Source: Bacteroides bouchesdurhonensis (GTDB lineage Bacteria; Bacteroidota; Bacteroidia; Bacteroidales; Bacteroidaceae). From it: a stretch of DNA of 64,000 bases. Numbering within the stretch: the stretch's first letter is position 1; every line of letters begins with the position of its first letter. The stretch spans positions 591,490-655,489 of the forward strand of contig NZ_LT707006.1 of assembly GCF_900155865.1 (NCBI RefSeq), read 5' to 3'. The position numbers were made by a program, and so were the translations under genes. Shown piece after piece: positions 37,608 to 45,669 of this stretch. The notes below the pieces were generated by a model. That model was not told the DNA's origin. It worked only from the letters and a program-made list of their open reading frames with translations, and ran no database searches.

Positions 37608-38618
37608 ATGAAGAAATTATATATATTAGGAATGATGTTAGGAGTATGTGCTGTATTCAGTTCATGCAACGACGAATGGAAAGACGAATTATATGTGGAG
37701 ATGGTATCATTGAAAGCACCGTTAGGCAGTCAGGGAGTACATGACATTTATGTACGTTACCAATCTGACGGTTCCGGCTCGTTTCTGTTGCCAGTCATTG
37801 TGAGTGGTTCACGGGAAAACGCCCGGAATATAGATGTGAAAATCAGTGTAGATAACGATACGCTTGATACTTTTAATCGCGAAAAGTACTTGGACCGCAA
37901 TGATTTGTGGTATCATCAACTTCCGGAACAATTTTATTCGTTCCCGACAAATGGAGTTTGCCATATTCCGGCCGGGAAAAATACAGAGACATTTGCCATT
38001 GACTTCAATTTGAAGGGATTGGACTTGAATGAGAAATGGGTACTTCCATTAACCATAGACAAAGATCCGTCATACGTGCAAAATATCCGTAAAGGATATC
38101 ATAAAGCCTTACTGAATCTTCATTTATTCAATGACTATTCCGGAAGCTACGCATCGAATGCCGTGAGTGTTTTTATTGGTGAAAGTACAAAAGATCCCGC
38201 AACTGTAGCTACTCGCGAGCTACGTGTTATAGACGACAGGACAGTGTTCTTCTATGCCGGAACTTGGTGGGAAGAAGATGAGAAACGTAATCAATATAAA
38301 GTTGGTGTCAGATTCGGAGAGGGGACAATTGATGAAGACGGAGTTGAGACGGGACCGATTGAAGTGTTTGCGGTAGATCCAACAAATCCGACTCAAATCG
38401 AACCATTTGGTAGTTGCCATTATCGTAGAAGCGTAGAACCGCATGCGACTCTGCCGCATATCGAAAAGCATACTACGACCATATACCTGAATTATTATTA
38501 TACGGATAATACATCTGATCCGGATCATCCGATTCGTTATCGCGCTACCGGAAGTATGGGTACACAACGCTCTATCAATACGTTGATACCGGATCAAGAT
38601 CAGGCTATTCAGTGGTAA
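37608..38618 (+). CDS. Cassette 3 DUF4361/BT_3044-like surface lipoprotein
   Basis: 336 aa, lipobox FSSC (Cys20), NDEWKDEL, two beta-rich halves, C-terminus INTLIPDQDQAIQW as in cassette 1. The second half has a private stretch IEVFAVDPTNPTQIEPFGSCHYRRSVEPHATLP where the others have an AGDA-type sequence, making it the most distinct of the three related copies. Ends the cassette; an imperfect hairpin at 38721-38769 follows 100 bp later. Confidence 0.82.
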   Translation: MKKLYILGMMLGVCAVFSSCNDEWKDELYVEMVSLKAPLGSQGVHDIYVRYQSDGSGSFLLPVIVSGSRENARNIDVKISVDNDTLDTFNREKYLDRNDLWYHQLPEQFYSFPTNGVCHIPAGKNTETFAIDFNLKGLDLNEKWVLPLTIDKDPSYVQNIRKGYHKALLNLHLFNDYSGSYASNAVSVFIGESTKDPATVATRELRVIDDRTVFFYAGTWWEEDEKRNQYKVGVRFGEGTIDEDGVETGPIEVFAVDPTNPTQIEPFGSCHYRRSVEPHATLPHIEKHTTTIYLNYYYTDNTSDPDHPIRYRATGSMGTQRSINTLIPDQDQAIQW

Positions 38619-38720
38619 TTTCCGACTGAGCTATATATAAGATGATTATATGTAGTATCACTAAGGAAAATTTCTGAAAAGATAATGTATTCCCCAAAAG
38701 GTGGATAAGTTGGATACTAT

Positions 38721-38769
38721 AGATTTTGGCAAAGTATTCGGTACGCTATCGGATTCTTTACCAAAATCT
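38721..38769. terminator. Imperfect hairpin after cassette 3 (possible terminator)
   Basis: AGATTTTGGCAAAG (38721-38734) pairs with CTTTACCAAAATCT (38756-38769), 13 of 14 positions, around a 21-nt loop, and is followed by ATTTTTATTC. It could end cassette 3 transcripts. The long loop and A/T-rich stem make this weaker than the cassette 2 terminator. Confidence 0.45.
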
Positions 38770-38787
38770 ATTTTTATTCATATGATA

Positions 38788-38879
38788 CAACATTTGCTCG
38801 TTAAACCTTCCATCCATTTTTATACAGCAATAACCGCAAATTCAATTTCCTCTTCCCATGTAGTCGTCGATTTATTTCC
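38788..38879 (-). pseudogene. Decayed 3' end of an IS4-type transposase plus terminal repeat
   Basis: Minus strand 38879-38820 aligns with the last codons and stop of the intact transposase at 30401-30460: both encode EINRRL, then W-E-E, then F-A-x-I-A-x-stop, but the relic has a 2-base insertion (CA) after RRL that breaks the frame. Beyond its stop, TTTAACGAGC...TGTTG on the minus strand (38804-38789) resembles the IS end TTTAACGAACTATTGT. The rest of the element is gone. It belongs to a related rather than identical element. Confidence 0.65.
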
Positions 38880-39009
38880 GAGCTCAGTTTTCCATATCCA
38901 CAATTTTCATGATATTATAAGTGATGAGCAGAAGTATTAATAGATTAGTTCTTCTCCTCCTATTACAAACTTTATTTTCTTTAATAGTAAAGTTGTTTTT
39001 ATTAATTTG

Positions 39010-39105
39010 TAAACTATAAATGGAAGTTGCAGTTATATAAACAAAAGTTGCGGTTATATAAATTCAACTTCCATTTATATAACCGCAACTTCCGTTTATA
39101 GTTTA
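39010..39105. repeat. 32-bp imperfect palindrome with a third internal copy
   Basis: Left arm 39010-39041 and right arm 39074-39105 are reverse complements at 30 of 32 positions (TAAACTATAAAYGGAAGTTG then CRGTTATATAAA). The 32-nt loop contains another direct copy of the inner part, AGTTGCGGTTATATAAA (39046-39062), plus a short complement of GGAAGTTG. Not followed by a U-run, so not a simple terminator. Could be a REP-like element, the scar of a small mobile element, or a structured RNA. Confidence 0.7.
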
Positions 39106-39260
39106 TTCCTAACAAAAATAATTTTTCTATCAGGGGAGAAGAAGTTAGGTATTAAAGAACAGAAAGTTTGTTATTAATGAAATGTATGTTTACTATTAAG
39201 GAGTTTAAAAGGTTATCCGCATCCATAAAACGAAGAGGATAATGGCAAGAACCGGCAAAG

Positions 39261-39352
39261 GTGATAGGTGATAGAGAAGGTGATAGGTTGATTTCCAACC
39301 TATCACCTCTTGCAAGTACGATGAATAGGGGGATATAGAAAATTGGTGATAG
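39261..39352. repeat. GTGATAG repeats with perfect 13-bp hairpin
   Basis: The heptamer GTGATAG occurs at 39261, 39268, 39280 and 39346; within the group AGGTGATAGGTTG (39278-39290) and its exact complement (39296-39308) form a hairpin with a 5-nt loop. No gene overlaps it. Confidence 0.6.
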
Positions 39353-39395
39353 GTTGATAGAGAAAATGATGTTTTTTCTAGTAGAGTTATATTAA

Positions 39396-39440
39396 GAAGT
39401 AAACCCTAATAGTTTGTTAATAACATTTAGGGCTTACTTC
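39396..39440 (-). terminator. Hairpin after cassette 4
   Basis: GAAGTAAACCCTAAT (39396-39410) pairs with ATTTAGGGCTTACTTC (39425-39440), with one mismatch and a bulge. It lies 34 bp beyond the stop of the last gene of cassette 4; the following minus-strand sequence is only moderately T-rich. Confidence 0.55.
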
Positions 39441-39473
39441 ATATGTTCATGTCTTGCAGTATTTACTAAAGAC

Positions 39474-40484
39474 TTACCACTGAATAGCTTGATCTTGATC
39501 CGGAATCAACTTATTAACCGAACGTTGCATAGACATGTTACCTGTAACTCGGTAAAGAATTGGATTGGCCGGATCTGAAGTGACATCCGTATAATAATAA
39601 TTCAAATACATCACCGTAGTATGTAATTCTATATACGGTTGAGTCGGATGCGGTTCCACGCTTCTACGATAACGGCAGTTACCAAACGAACTGATTTGAG
39701 CTTCATTAGCAGCATCACCAGCTCTAACAGTCAGTGGACCGGTAACCACTCCATCCGCATCCTCAGTTCCTTCACCAAATTCAACAATCACTTTATATTT
39801 GTCGCGGTGCTCATCCTCTTCCCACCAAGTTCCGGCATAGAAGAAAACCGATTTATCGTCCACTACCCGAACATCACGGGTCCCTGCCGTGGCAGGATCA
39901 TTACTGCTTTCTCCCAAATAGACATTCATGCCCGTTGCAGAGTAAGTGCCCGAGTAATCATTAAAAAGATGAAGATTCAACAATGCCTTATAATATCCCT
40001 TACGGATATTCAGCTCATAAGAAGGGTCTGTCTCAATTGTCAGCGGGAGTACCCACTTCTCATTCAAATCCAGTCCTTCCAAATGAAAGTCGATGTCATA
40101 GGTTTGGACGTCCTTTCCTGCGGGAATACGGCAAACTCCGTTTGTCGGGAATGAATAAAATTGCTCTGGCAATTGCTTGTACCACAGGTCCCTGCGGTCC
40201 AGATATTTCTCTGTATTCAGAATTGCGAGAGTATCATTATCCACACTGATTTTCACGTCTATATCCTTAGTATTAGCTTGAGAACCGCTGACAATCACTG
40301 GTAATTGAAACGAGCCGCTACCATCAGGCTGATAGCGTATGTAAATATCACTCACGCTATTATTGCCGTTCGGTGCTTTGAAAGAAATCATCCTTGTAAA
40401 AAGCTCGTCTTTCCATTCATCGTTACATGAACTGAATAAAGTACATGCACCCAATATGATTCCTAAAATATATACTTTTTTCAT
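39474..40484 (-). CDS. Cassette 4 DUF4361/BT_3044-like surface lipoprotein
   Basis: 336 aa, lipobox FSSC (Cys20), NDEWKDEL. Shares long stretches with the cassette 2 protein (AGTWWEEDEHRDKYKVIVEFGEG; GPLTVRAGDAANEAQISSFGNC) and ends VNKLIPDQDQAIQW, with Lys where the other copies have Thr. The N-terminal third is more variable (NGNNSVSDIYIRYQPDGSG). 32 bp after the SusD stop and last in the cassette. Confidence 0.82.
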   Translation of the reverse strand: MKKVYILGIILGACTLFSSCNDEWKDELFTRMISFKAPNGNNSVSDIYIRYQPDGSGSFQLPVIVSGSQANTKDIDVKISVDNDTLAILNTEKYLDRRDLWYKQLPEQFYSFPTNGVCRIPAGKDVQTYDIDFHLEGLDLNEKWVLPLTIETDPSYELNIRKGYYKALLNLHLFNDYSGTYSATGMNVYLGESSNDPATAGTRDVRVVDDKSVFFYAGTWWEEDEHRDKYKVIVEFGEGTEDADGVVTGPLTVRAGDAANEAQISSFGNCRYRRSVEPHPTQPYIELHTTVMYLNYYYTDVTSDPANPILYRVTGNMSMQRSVNKLIPDQDQAIQW

Positions 40485-40516
40485 CTTGTATTAATTCATT
40501 ATTTATATTACATCTC

Positions 40517-42562
40517 TTAATCGTAATCTTGCCATCCCGGAGCTTGAGTCATGTTTCTATTCCGTTGCAACTCATCATAGTTCATAGGCCAGAAATATTG
40601 TTTCCGAGAAAAAGCGGTTTGGACTCCGGTTACTCTGACCGGCGTGTAGAATGCTTCTGCATGTTCCTTATCCATCATTACGTTGCAACCGTAAATCTGT
40701 CCTCCTTCATGTTCCGGAGCAATCTTCCAGCGACGTACATCATAGTAACGCTGACTTTCAGCAAAGAACTCGATCTGACGCTCATGTACGATTTTATCAA
40801 AGAATGCGTTTCTATCTCTATATACGTCATCATCATAGTCAGGTACTCCGGCACGCATACGGACAGGTTTCACACCACGACGCATTTCTTCGATATCGCG
40901 ACCAACGATGTATGTGGTACTTCCGTCCCATGATGGAATCTCATAGGTAGTTGTTAAATTGTTCAACGCTTCCGCATAAGAAAGCAAGATATCTGCATAA
41001 CGGAGAGCGGGTTCCGGCTTCTGTGTAATGCTTCCGCTGTTATTGGCACAGTCGGACGGATTGATATATTTCTTTATACCAATACCGGTAACCAGCCACC
41101 GCTCGACACTATTGGAACGCCCGTCCGTTTCACCGCGATAATACCACACCTGTTTGTTTATAACATTGGCAGCACCGGTACCTGTGGCACTTGTACAGTT
41201 CCACCTCGCGCCGTTATAACCTACAGACGCGTAGAAACGTGGTTCACGGTTAGCGTATCCCAGCCAAACGCCGTCTTCCAGATTGTCATAAGGGCGATCT
41301 TTCTTATTATCACTGCTTGCAAAGCCAGTCATACCGGTTGCACGGTCGTATGGCTTTCCATCCGCCATGTCATAAGCGTCACACTGTTTCATTGTCATGG
41401 CATGCATATTCCAACCACCGACAGATGACGGCATTTGATGTTTTACCAACTGCACTACATCGCTATAATCTCCCAGATTATCAAAATCGGCAGCGGCATC
41501 GTTTACGACACGACTGAAGATAATCTCCGGATTATTGAACAGAAAGACCTCCCCATTAAATAATGAACGATAAGAGTCAAATGGGTCTATATCTGCCCAT
41601 CCGTCAGGGAATGGTTTGTTTGAAAACTTTTCATTATATGGGGGCTCGATAGTTTTTGGATAAGAATAATCTCCCTTGGCTGCCGTTTCCCGTTTTTTAA
41701 CCGTGAATAGCTTATACCAACCACCCTCTATTACATCTCTAGCCGCTGCCGCCGCTTTTGCCCATTTGGACTCATCATATTCTTGTGGAATCAATACGCG
41801 TCCAGTCTTATCTGTAAAATCAGACATCTCCGTATTACCGTTCGCCAATGGGCTGGCCCCATAAAGATAAACCTTGGCACGTACCGCTAGGGCGGCTCCC
41901 CGGGTGGGGCGGGCAAGATTCAAATTATCCCGTTCTTCTGGCAACTCTTTGGCTGCTTGCACCATTTCCGAAGTGATAAATTCTACACACTCATCATATG
42001 TGTTACGCGGATAACTCAGTTCATCGTATGGCTTGGTATAATCAACGCCTTCGGTCGGTAGCAAAGGTATTGGTCCATATCTTCTTAACAACATCCAGTA
42101 AAAATAAGCTCGAAGGAAACGCGCCTGCCCTTTCACATCTTGAATCTCTTCCGGGGTAAAGTCTTGATTGACGTCTATTTTATTAATCAACACTGTCGCT
42201 TGATAGATAGCCGCATATGACCATTTCCAAGCATTCTGGTAGTAACCGCTGTATGAATAACCATATCCGATCTCTCCCAGTTTGTATGCCTTATAACGGC
42301 CATACGTTTCACTGAACACCTGATCGTCTGCGAAGTTTTGCGGACAAAAGCGGGAATGGCCCACTTCTATGTTATCACCCAATAAACGGCTATAACAATA
42401 AGAAAGCCACTGTAGTGTATACATATCATCGGAGAATATTTTATCTTCGGATTGTGTATCCTCAAAATATTTCTCTACATTCAGAAAATCGGAGCAGGAA
42501 GTGAAGGACAGTCCGCAAGCAACAACTGCCATTCCCAGCAATAAGTGTATTTTTTTCTTCAT
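40517..42562 (-). CDS. Cassette 4 SusD/RagB-family lipoprotein
   Basis: 681 aa, same length as the cassette 2 protein and its closest relative here. Lipobox FTSC (Cys23), then SDFLNVEKYF, where the other three have SDYLNV. Distinct segments include NDAAADFDNLGDYSDVVQLVKH and VHSNSGSITQ-type residues before KPEPALRYADILLSYAEALNNL. C-terminus MTQAPGWQDYD. 11 bp after SusC. Confidence 0.93.
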   Translation of the reverse strand: MKKKIHLLLGMAVVACGLSFTSCSDFLNVEKYFEDTQSEDKIFSDDMYTLQWLSYCYSRLLGDNIEVGHSRFCPQNFADDQVFSETYGRYKAYKLGEIGYGYSYSGYYQNAWKWSYAAIYQATVLINKIDVNQDFTPEEIQDVKGQARFLRAYFYWMLLRRYGPIPLLPTEGVDYTKPYDELSYPRNTYDECVEFITSEMVQAAKELPEERDNLNLARPTRGAALAVRAKVYLYGASPLANGNTEMSDFTDKTGRVLIPQEYDESKWAKAAAAARDVIEGGWYKLFTVKKRETAAKGDYSYPKTIEPPYNEKFSNKPFPDGWADIDPFDSYRSLFNGEVFLFNNPEIIFSRVVNDAAADFDNLGDYSDVVQLVKHQMPSSVGGWNMHAMTMKQCDAYDMADGKPYDRATGMTGFASSDNKKDRPYDNLEDGVWLGYANREPRFYASVGYNGARWNCTSATGTGAANVINKQVWYYRGETDGRSNSVERWLVTGIGIKKYINPSDCANNSGSITQKPEPALRYADILLSYAEALNNLTTTYEIPSWDGSTTYIVGRDIEEMRRGVKPVRMRAGVPDYDDDVYRDRNAFFDKIVHERQIEFFAESQRYYDVRRWKIAPEHEGGQIYGCNVMMDKEHAEAFYTPVRVTGVQTAFSRKQYFWPMNYDELQRNRNMTQAPGWQDYD

Positions 42563-42573
42563 AGTATTCTATT

Positions 42574-45500
42574 TTATAAATTAACAGTCAATCCTACTGT
42601 ATAGGTTCTGGATAAGGGATATTTTTCTCCTGTTGCGCTACCCATTTCAGGGTCCCACAACTTAAAGCCGGAGAATGTCAGCAAGTTGGTTCCCATGAAA
42701 TAGATACGCATCTTATTTATATATAAGTTTCTTGTCCACCTAGTAGGAAGTGTATAACCCAACTCCAAATTCTTCAGACGAAGATAAGAACCGTCGCGCA
42801 TCCAATAAGTAGAATTTTGGTAGTTGTTGTTATTGGGTCCGAAAGTCAGACGTGGATATTTCGCATTAGGATCTTCATTGGTACCTAAAGACCAATAATT
42901 TCCCACCACATCGGTCAGAATATTTCCCCAATATCTACTACTGAGAGGACGGGCAACTGTCCCATAGGTTATGAAAGAAGATTTTCCCGCTCCTTGGAAA
43001 TGTACGTTAAAGTCGAACCCATTCCACTGAGCCGAGACTCCGAATCCATAAATCAGGTTCGGTTTGGTGGTAGCACCGATAGGTACGATATCATTGCTGT
43101 TAATCACTCCATCGCCATTAATATCTTTGTACTTGATGTCACCTGGGGCTACGTCTCCAAATGTCTGCTTCGGACTGTTACGGATGTCATCATAGTCTGT
43201 AAACAGTCCTTTCGAAATTAGCCCCCTCAACTGGTCTACGCGGAATCCGCTGTAAAGGGTATAGTCATAATGGCTGTAAGCCTCATCATACGCTTTGATT
43301 TCATTTTTACTATAGGTCATGTTGCCGCGGAAGGTAAGATTGACTTCACCCAATTTCTGATTGTAAGAGATGTTCCCGTCGAACCCCTTTGATAAAACGG
43401 ATCCCACATTGACATACGGAGCATCCTCCAATAAACCAGTACTGTACGGTAAAAATGCTCGCTTCTGATAAATTCCGTCACGCTGTTCGTGGAAGTAATC
43501 TATGGTACCGCTGAACTTGTCGTCGAACAGAGAGAAATCAATTCCGACATCGTGCTTTTTCGCAATTTCCCATGAAATGCCTCTTGAGGCAAAATTATTA
43601 AAAGTTAATCCCTGATAGAAAGCGGAGGGAGAAGTAGAAGTACCTATATCCCCGTAATAATAACCGTATATATCATTGGTCTTATACGATGACAAATAGG
43701 GGAAACGTGATGATAAATAGTCGTTGCCTACCTTGCCGTATGAATAACGGAGTTTGAACATGTTCATCCATGGAAAAATCTTTTTAATAATTGGTTCTTC
43801 TGCAATGTTCCATGCTGCGGAATAAGCCGGGAAAAAACCGAACTGATGTCCGGTAGCAAAGTTTTCCGAACCGTTGTAACCAAAGTTGAAATCAAAGAAA
43901 TAACGGTATTTCCATCCATAAGTGAAGCGTCCGGCTAGTCCTTGATGACGACGTTCAATAGCTTGAATTGCGTTTTTCTCAAGGTTTTCAGAGGTATTTA
44001 CTGTCTTATCTTGTGAATATTTTATAACGCCACCCACCATATGATCACCGAAGGTACGGTCATAATGCAATTCAGCTTCCAGATACTCTTTACGTTCACC
44101 TGTCGAATGAGGATTAACTACCATCAATTGTTCGTCTACTACCTTGTCATATTCCAGCTCCCCTAAAGCATTCCGCTTATTCTGTGCCTTCCACATGTCA
44201 GGCCATTTAATATGTGAGTTGGTGTTATAAGTATTAGTATCGTATCCGAACCGTCCGTAGAACTTCAGTCCTTGGGTGATAAACTTCAAGTCTTGTTCCA
44301 GATTAGCGGTACTTTGTATCTTGTTGTTCCATTTTTCCTGATATCCCATCTGCGTAACCAACATCCATGGATTAATTTGGTTATTAGTACCCTGTGCAGC
44401 CCATTTTCCATCCTTGTATCTTACTGGAGTAGCGATGGGATTGTATGAGAGTGCAGAAATCCATATCTGACTAGCAGACCCTCCCGGTTGATTCTGTTTA
44501 TCCAATGAACCGGATATGCCGACTTTCAACAAGGTAGTCTTTGTCAGATTTAGGTCGATGTTCATACGATAATTCCATCGGCGGTAGTTGGCATTAGTGT
44601 TGTATTTTTCTAGTCCTTCATCCGACTTGTACATACCTCCTTCATCCACATAGCTGGCGGAAACAAAGTAACGGGCAGTGGTACCTCCACCGCTTAAATT
44701 AAGCGTAGCGCGATAGATGGGGGCACCTTTCTTAAGAATCATGTCCATCCAATCCACATTCGGATAGAGCTCCGGATCTAACCCGTTCTTAAAGAGCTCA
44801 ACTTCCTCATCTGTATAAGGAATTGGCTGACTACGGGTGGAGAAAGCTTCGTTCACCATATTGACGTAGGTCACACCGTCTACAAATTCCGGAGTCATGG
44901 TACGTGTACTATAAGAGGTCTCTACTTTCGCGTCTATTTTCGTTTTTCCTTCCTTTCCACGCTTGGTGGTAATCAACACAACACCATTTGCTCCGCGGGA
45001 ACCATAAATAGCTGTCGCGGAAGCATCTTTTAAAACAGAAAAGTCTTGAATATCCTCTACATTGATTTCGTTCAGACTACGTTCGAATCCATCGACCAAG
45101 ACTAGTGCACTGGAACCTGCTCCAAACGTAGAGATACCGCGTATCCAGAATTCGGAGATGTTTTCACCTGGTTGTCCGGAAGTCTGACGTGCCAAAATCC
45201 CCGGCACATTACCGGCTAGGGCATTTGTAATACTGGAGGTAGGGGTCCTTAATTGCTCCACGTCCACCGTGGTTACTGCACCGGTGACGGTAATCTTCTT
45301 CTGTACACCGGTACCTGTAACGGTAACTTCATCCAATACATTATTTTCATCCTCTTTCATGACAATGTCAATCACTTTCTTGTTTTTTACAAACACTTCT
45401 TGTGATGTAAAACCTACATAAGAGAAAATCAATGTGGAGTAGTCGGGTACTTTTATCTTATATTTACCATTGACGTCAGTCATCACACCGAATCCCGGCA

Positions 45501-45648
45501 TGTTTTTCACGGTAATGTTTACGCCAATAAGAGGCTCATTGTTTACATCGGTAACAGTACCCATCACTTCCACTTGTTGTTGCTCCTGCGCATAGGAAAC
45601 GCCGACATATCCTGTCACCAACAAAAACAGTAAAAATAGTTTTTTCAT
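42574..45648 (-). CDS. Cassette 4 SusC/RagA-family TonB-dependent transporter
   Basis: 1024 aa. Signal ends SYAQ, followed by regulatory-like domain, plug (SGQPGENISEFWIRGIS, DGFERSLNEINVEDIQDF) and barrel ending YPLSRTYTVGLTVNL. The short FPYLSSYKTNDIYGYYYGDIGTSTSPS loop matches cassette 2 in length, and ENLEKNAIQAIERRHQG is shared with cassette 2 exactly. Variable loops include FNNFASRGISWE and YGTVARPLSSRYWG. 21 bp after the IPT/NHL gene. Confidence 0.95.
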   Translation of the reverse strand: MKKLFLLFLLVTGYVGVSYAQEQQQVEVMGTVTDVNNEPLIGVNITVKNMPGFGVMTDVNGKYKIKVPDYSTLIFSYVGFTSQEVFVKNKKVIDIVMKEDENNVLDEVTVTGTGVQKKITVTGAVTTVDVEQLRTPTSSITNALAGNVPGILARQTSGQPGENISEFWIRGISTFGAGSSALVLVDGFERSLNEINVEDIQDFSVLKDASATAIYGSRGANGVVLITTKRGKEGKTKIDAKVETSYSTRTMTPEFVDGVTYVNMVNEAFSTRSQPIPYTDEEVELFKNGLDPELYPNVDWMDMILKKGAPIYRATLNLSGGGTTARYFVSASYVDEGGMYKSDEGLEKYNTNANYRRWNYRMNIDLNLTKTTLLKVGISGSLDKQNQPGGSASQIWISALSYNPIATPVRYKDGKWAAQGTNNQINPWMLVTQMGYQEKWNNKIQSTANLEQDLKFITQGLKFYGRFGYDTNTYNTNSHIKWPDMWKAQNKRNALGELEYDKVVDEQLMVVNPHSTGERKEYLEAELHYDRTFGDHMVGGVIKYSQDKTVNTSENLEKNAIQAIERRHQGLAGRFTYGWKYRYFFDFNFGYNGSENFATGHQFGFFPAYSAAWNIAEEPIIKKIFPWMNMFKLRYSYGKVGNDYLSSRFPYLSSYKTNDIYGYYYGDIGTSTSPSAFYQGLTFNNFASRGISWEIAKKHDVGIDFSLFDDKFSGTIDYFHEQRDGIYQKRAFLPYSTGLLEDAPYVNVGSVLSKGFDGNISYNQKLGEVNLTFRGNMTYSKNEIKAYDEAYSHYDYTLYSGFRVDQLRGLISKGLFTDYDDIRNSPKQTFGDVAPGDIKYKDINGDGVINSNDIVPIGATTKPNLIYGFGVSAQWNGFDFNVHFQGAGKSSFITYGTVARPLSSRYWGNILTDVVGNYWSLGTNEDPNAKYPRLTFGPNNNNYQNSTYWMRDGSYLRLKNLELGYTLPTRWTRNLYINKMRIYFMGTNLLTFSGFKLWDPEMGSATGEKYPLSRTYTVGLTVNL

Positions 45649-45669
45649 ATTACATGTGTTTTTATAGTA

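Larger units (their letters stand above)
38619..39473. other. 855-bp repeat-rich spacer between convergent cassettes 3 and 4
   Basis: No intact gene. In order it holds an imperfect hairpin (38721-38769), a decayed IS4-type fragment (38788-38879), a 32-bp-arm imperfect palindrome with an internal third copy (39010-39105), GTGATAG repeats with a perfect 13-bp hairpin (39261-39352) and a hairpin after cassette 4 (39396-39440). Short ORFs here cross these repeats and look non-coding. Confidence 0.6.

Noticed and set aside
38701..38940. 79-codon ORF on the plus strand between cassettes 3 and 4
   Set aside because: It runs through the hairpin and antisense through the transposase remnant, so it is a by-product of those sequences.
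39261..39352. CRISPR array
   Set aside because: The repeated unit is only 7 bp, spacing is irregular and no cas genes are in the window.
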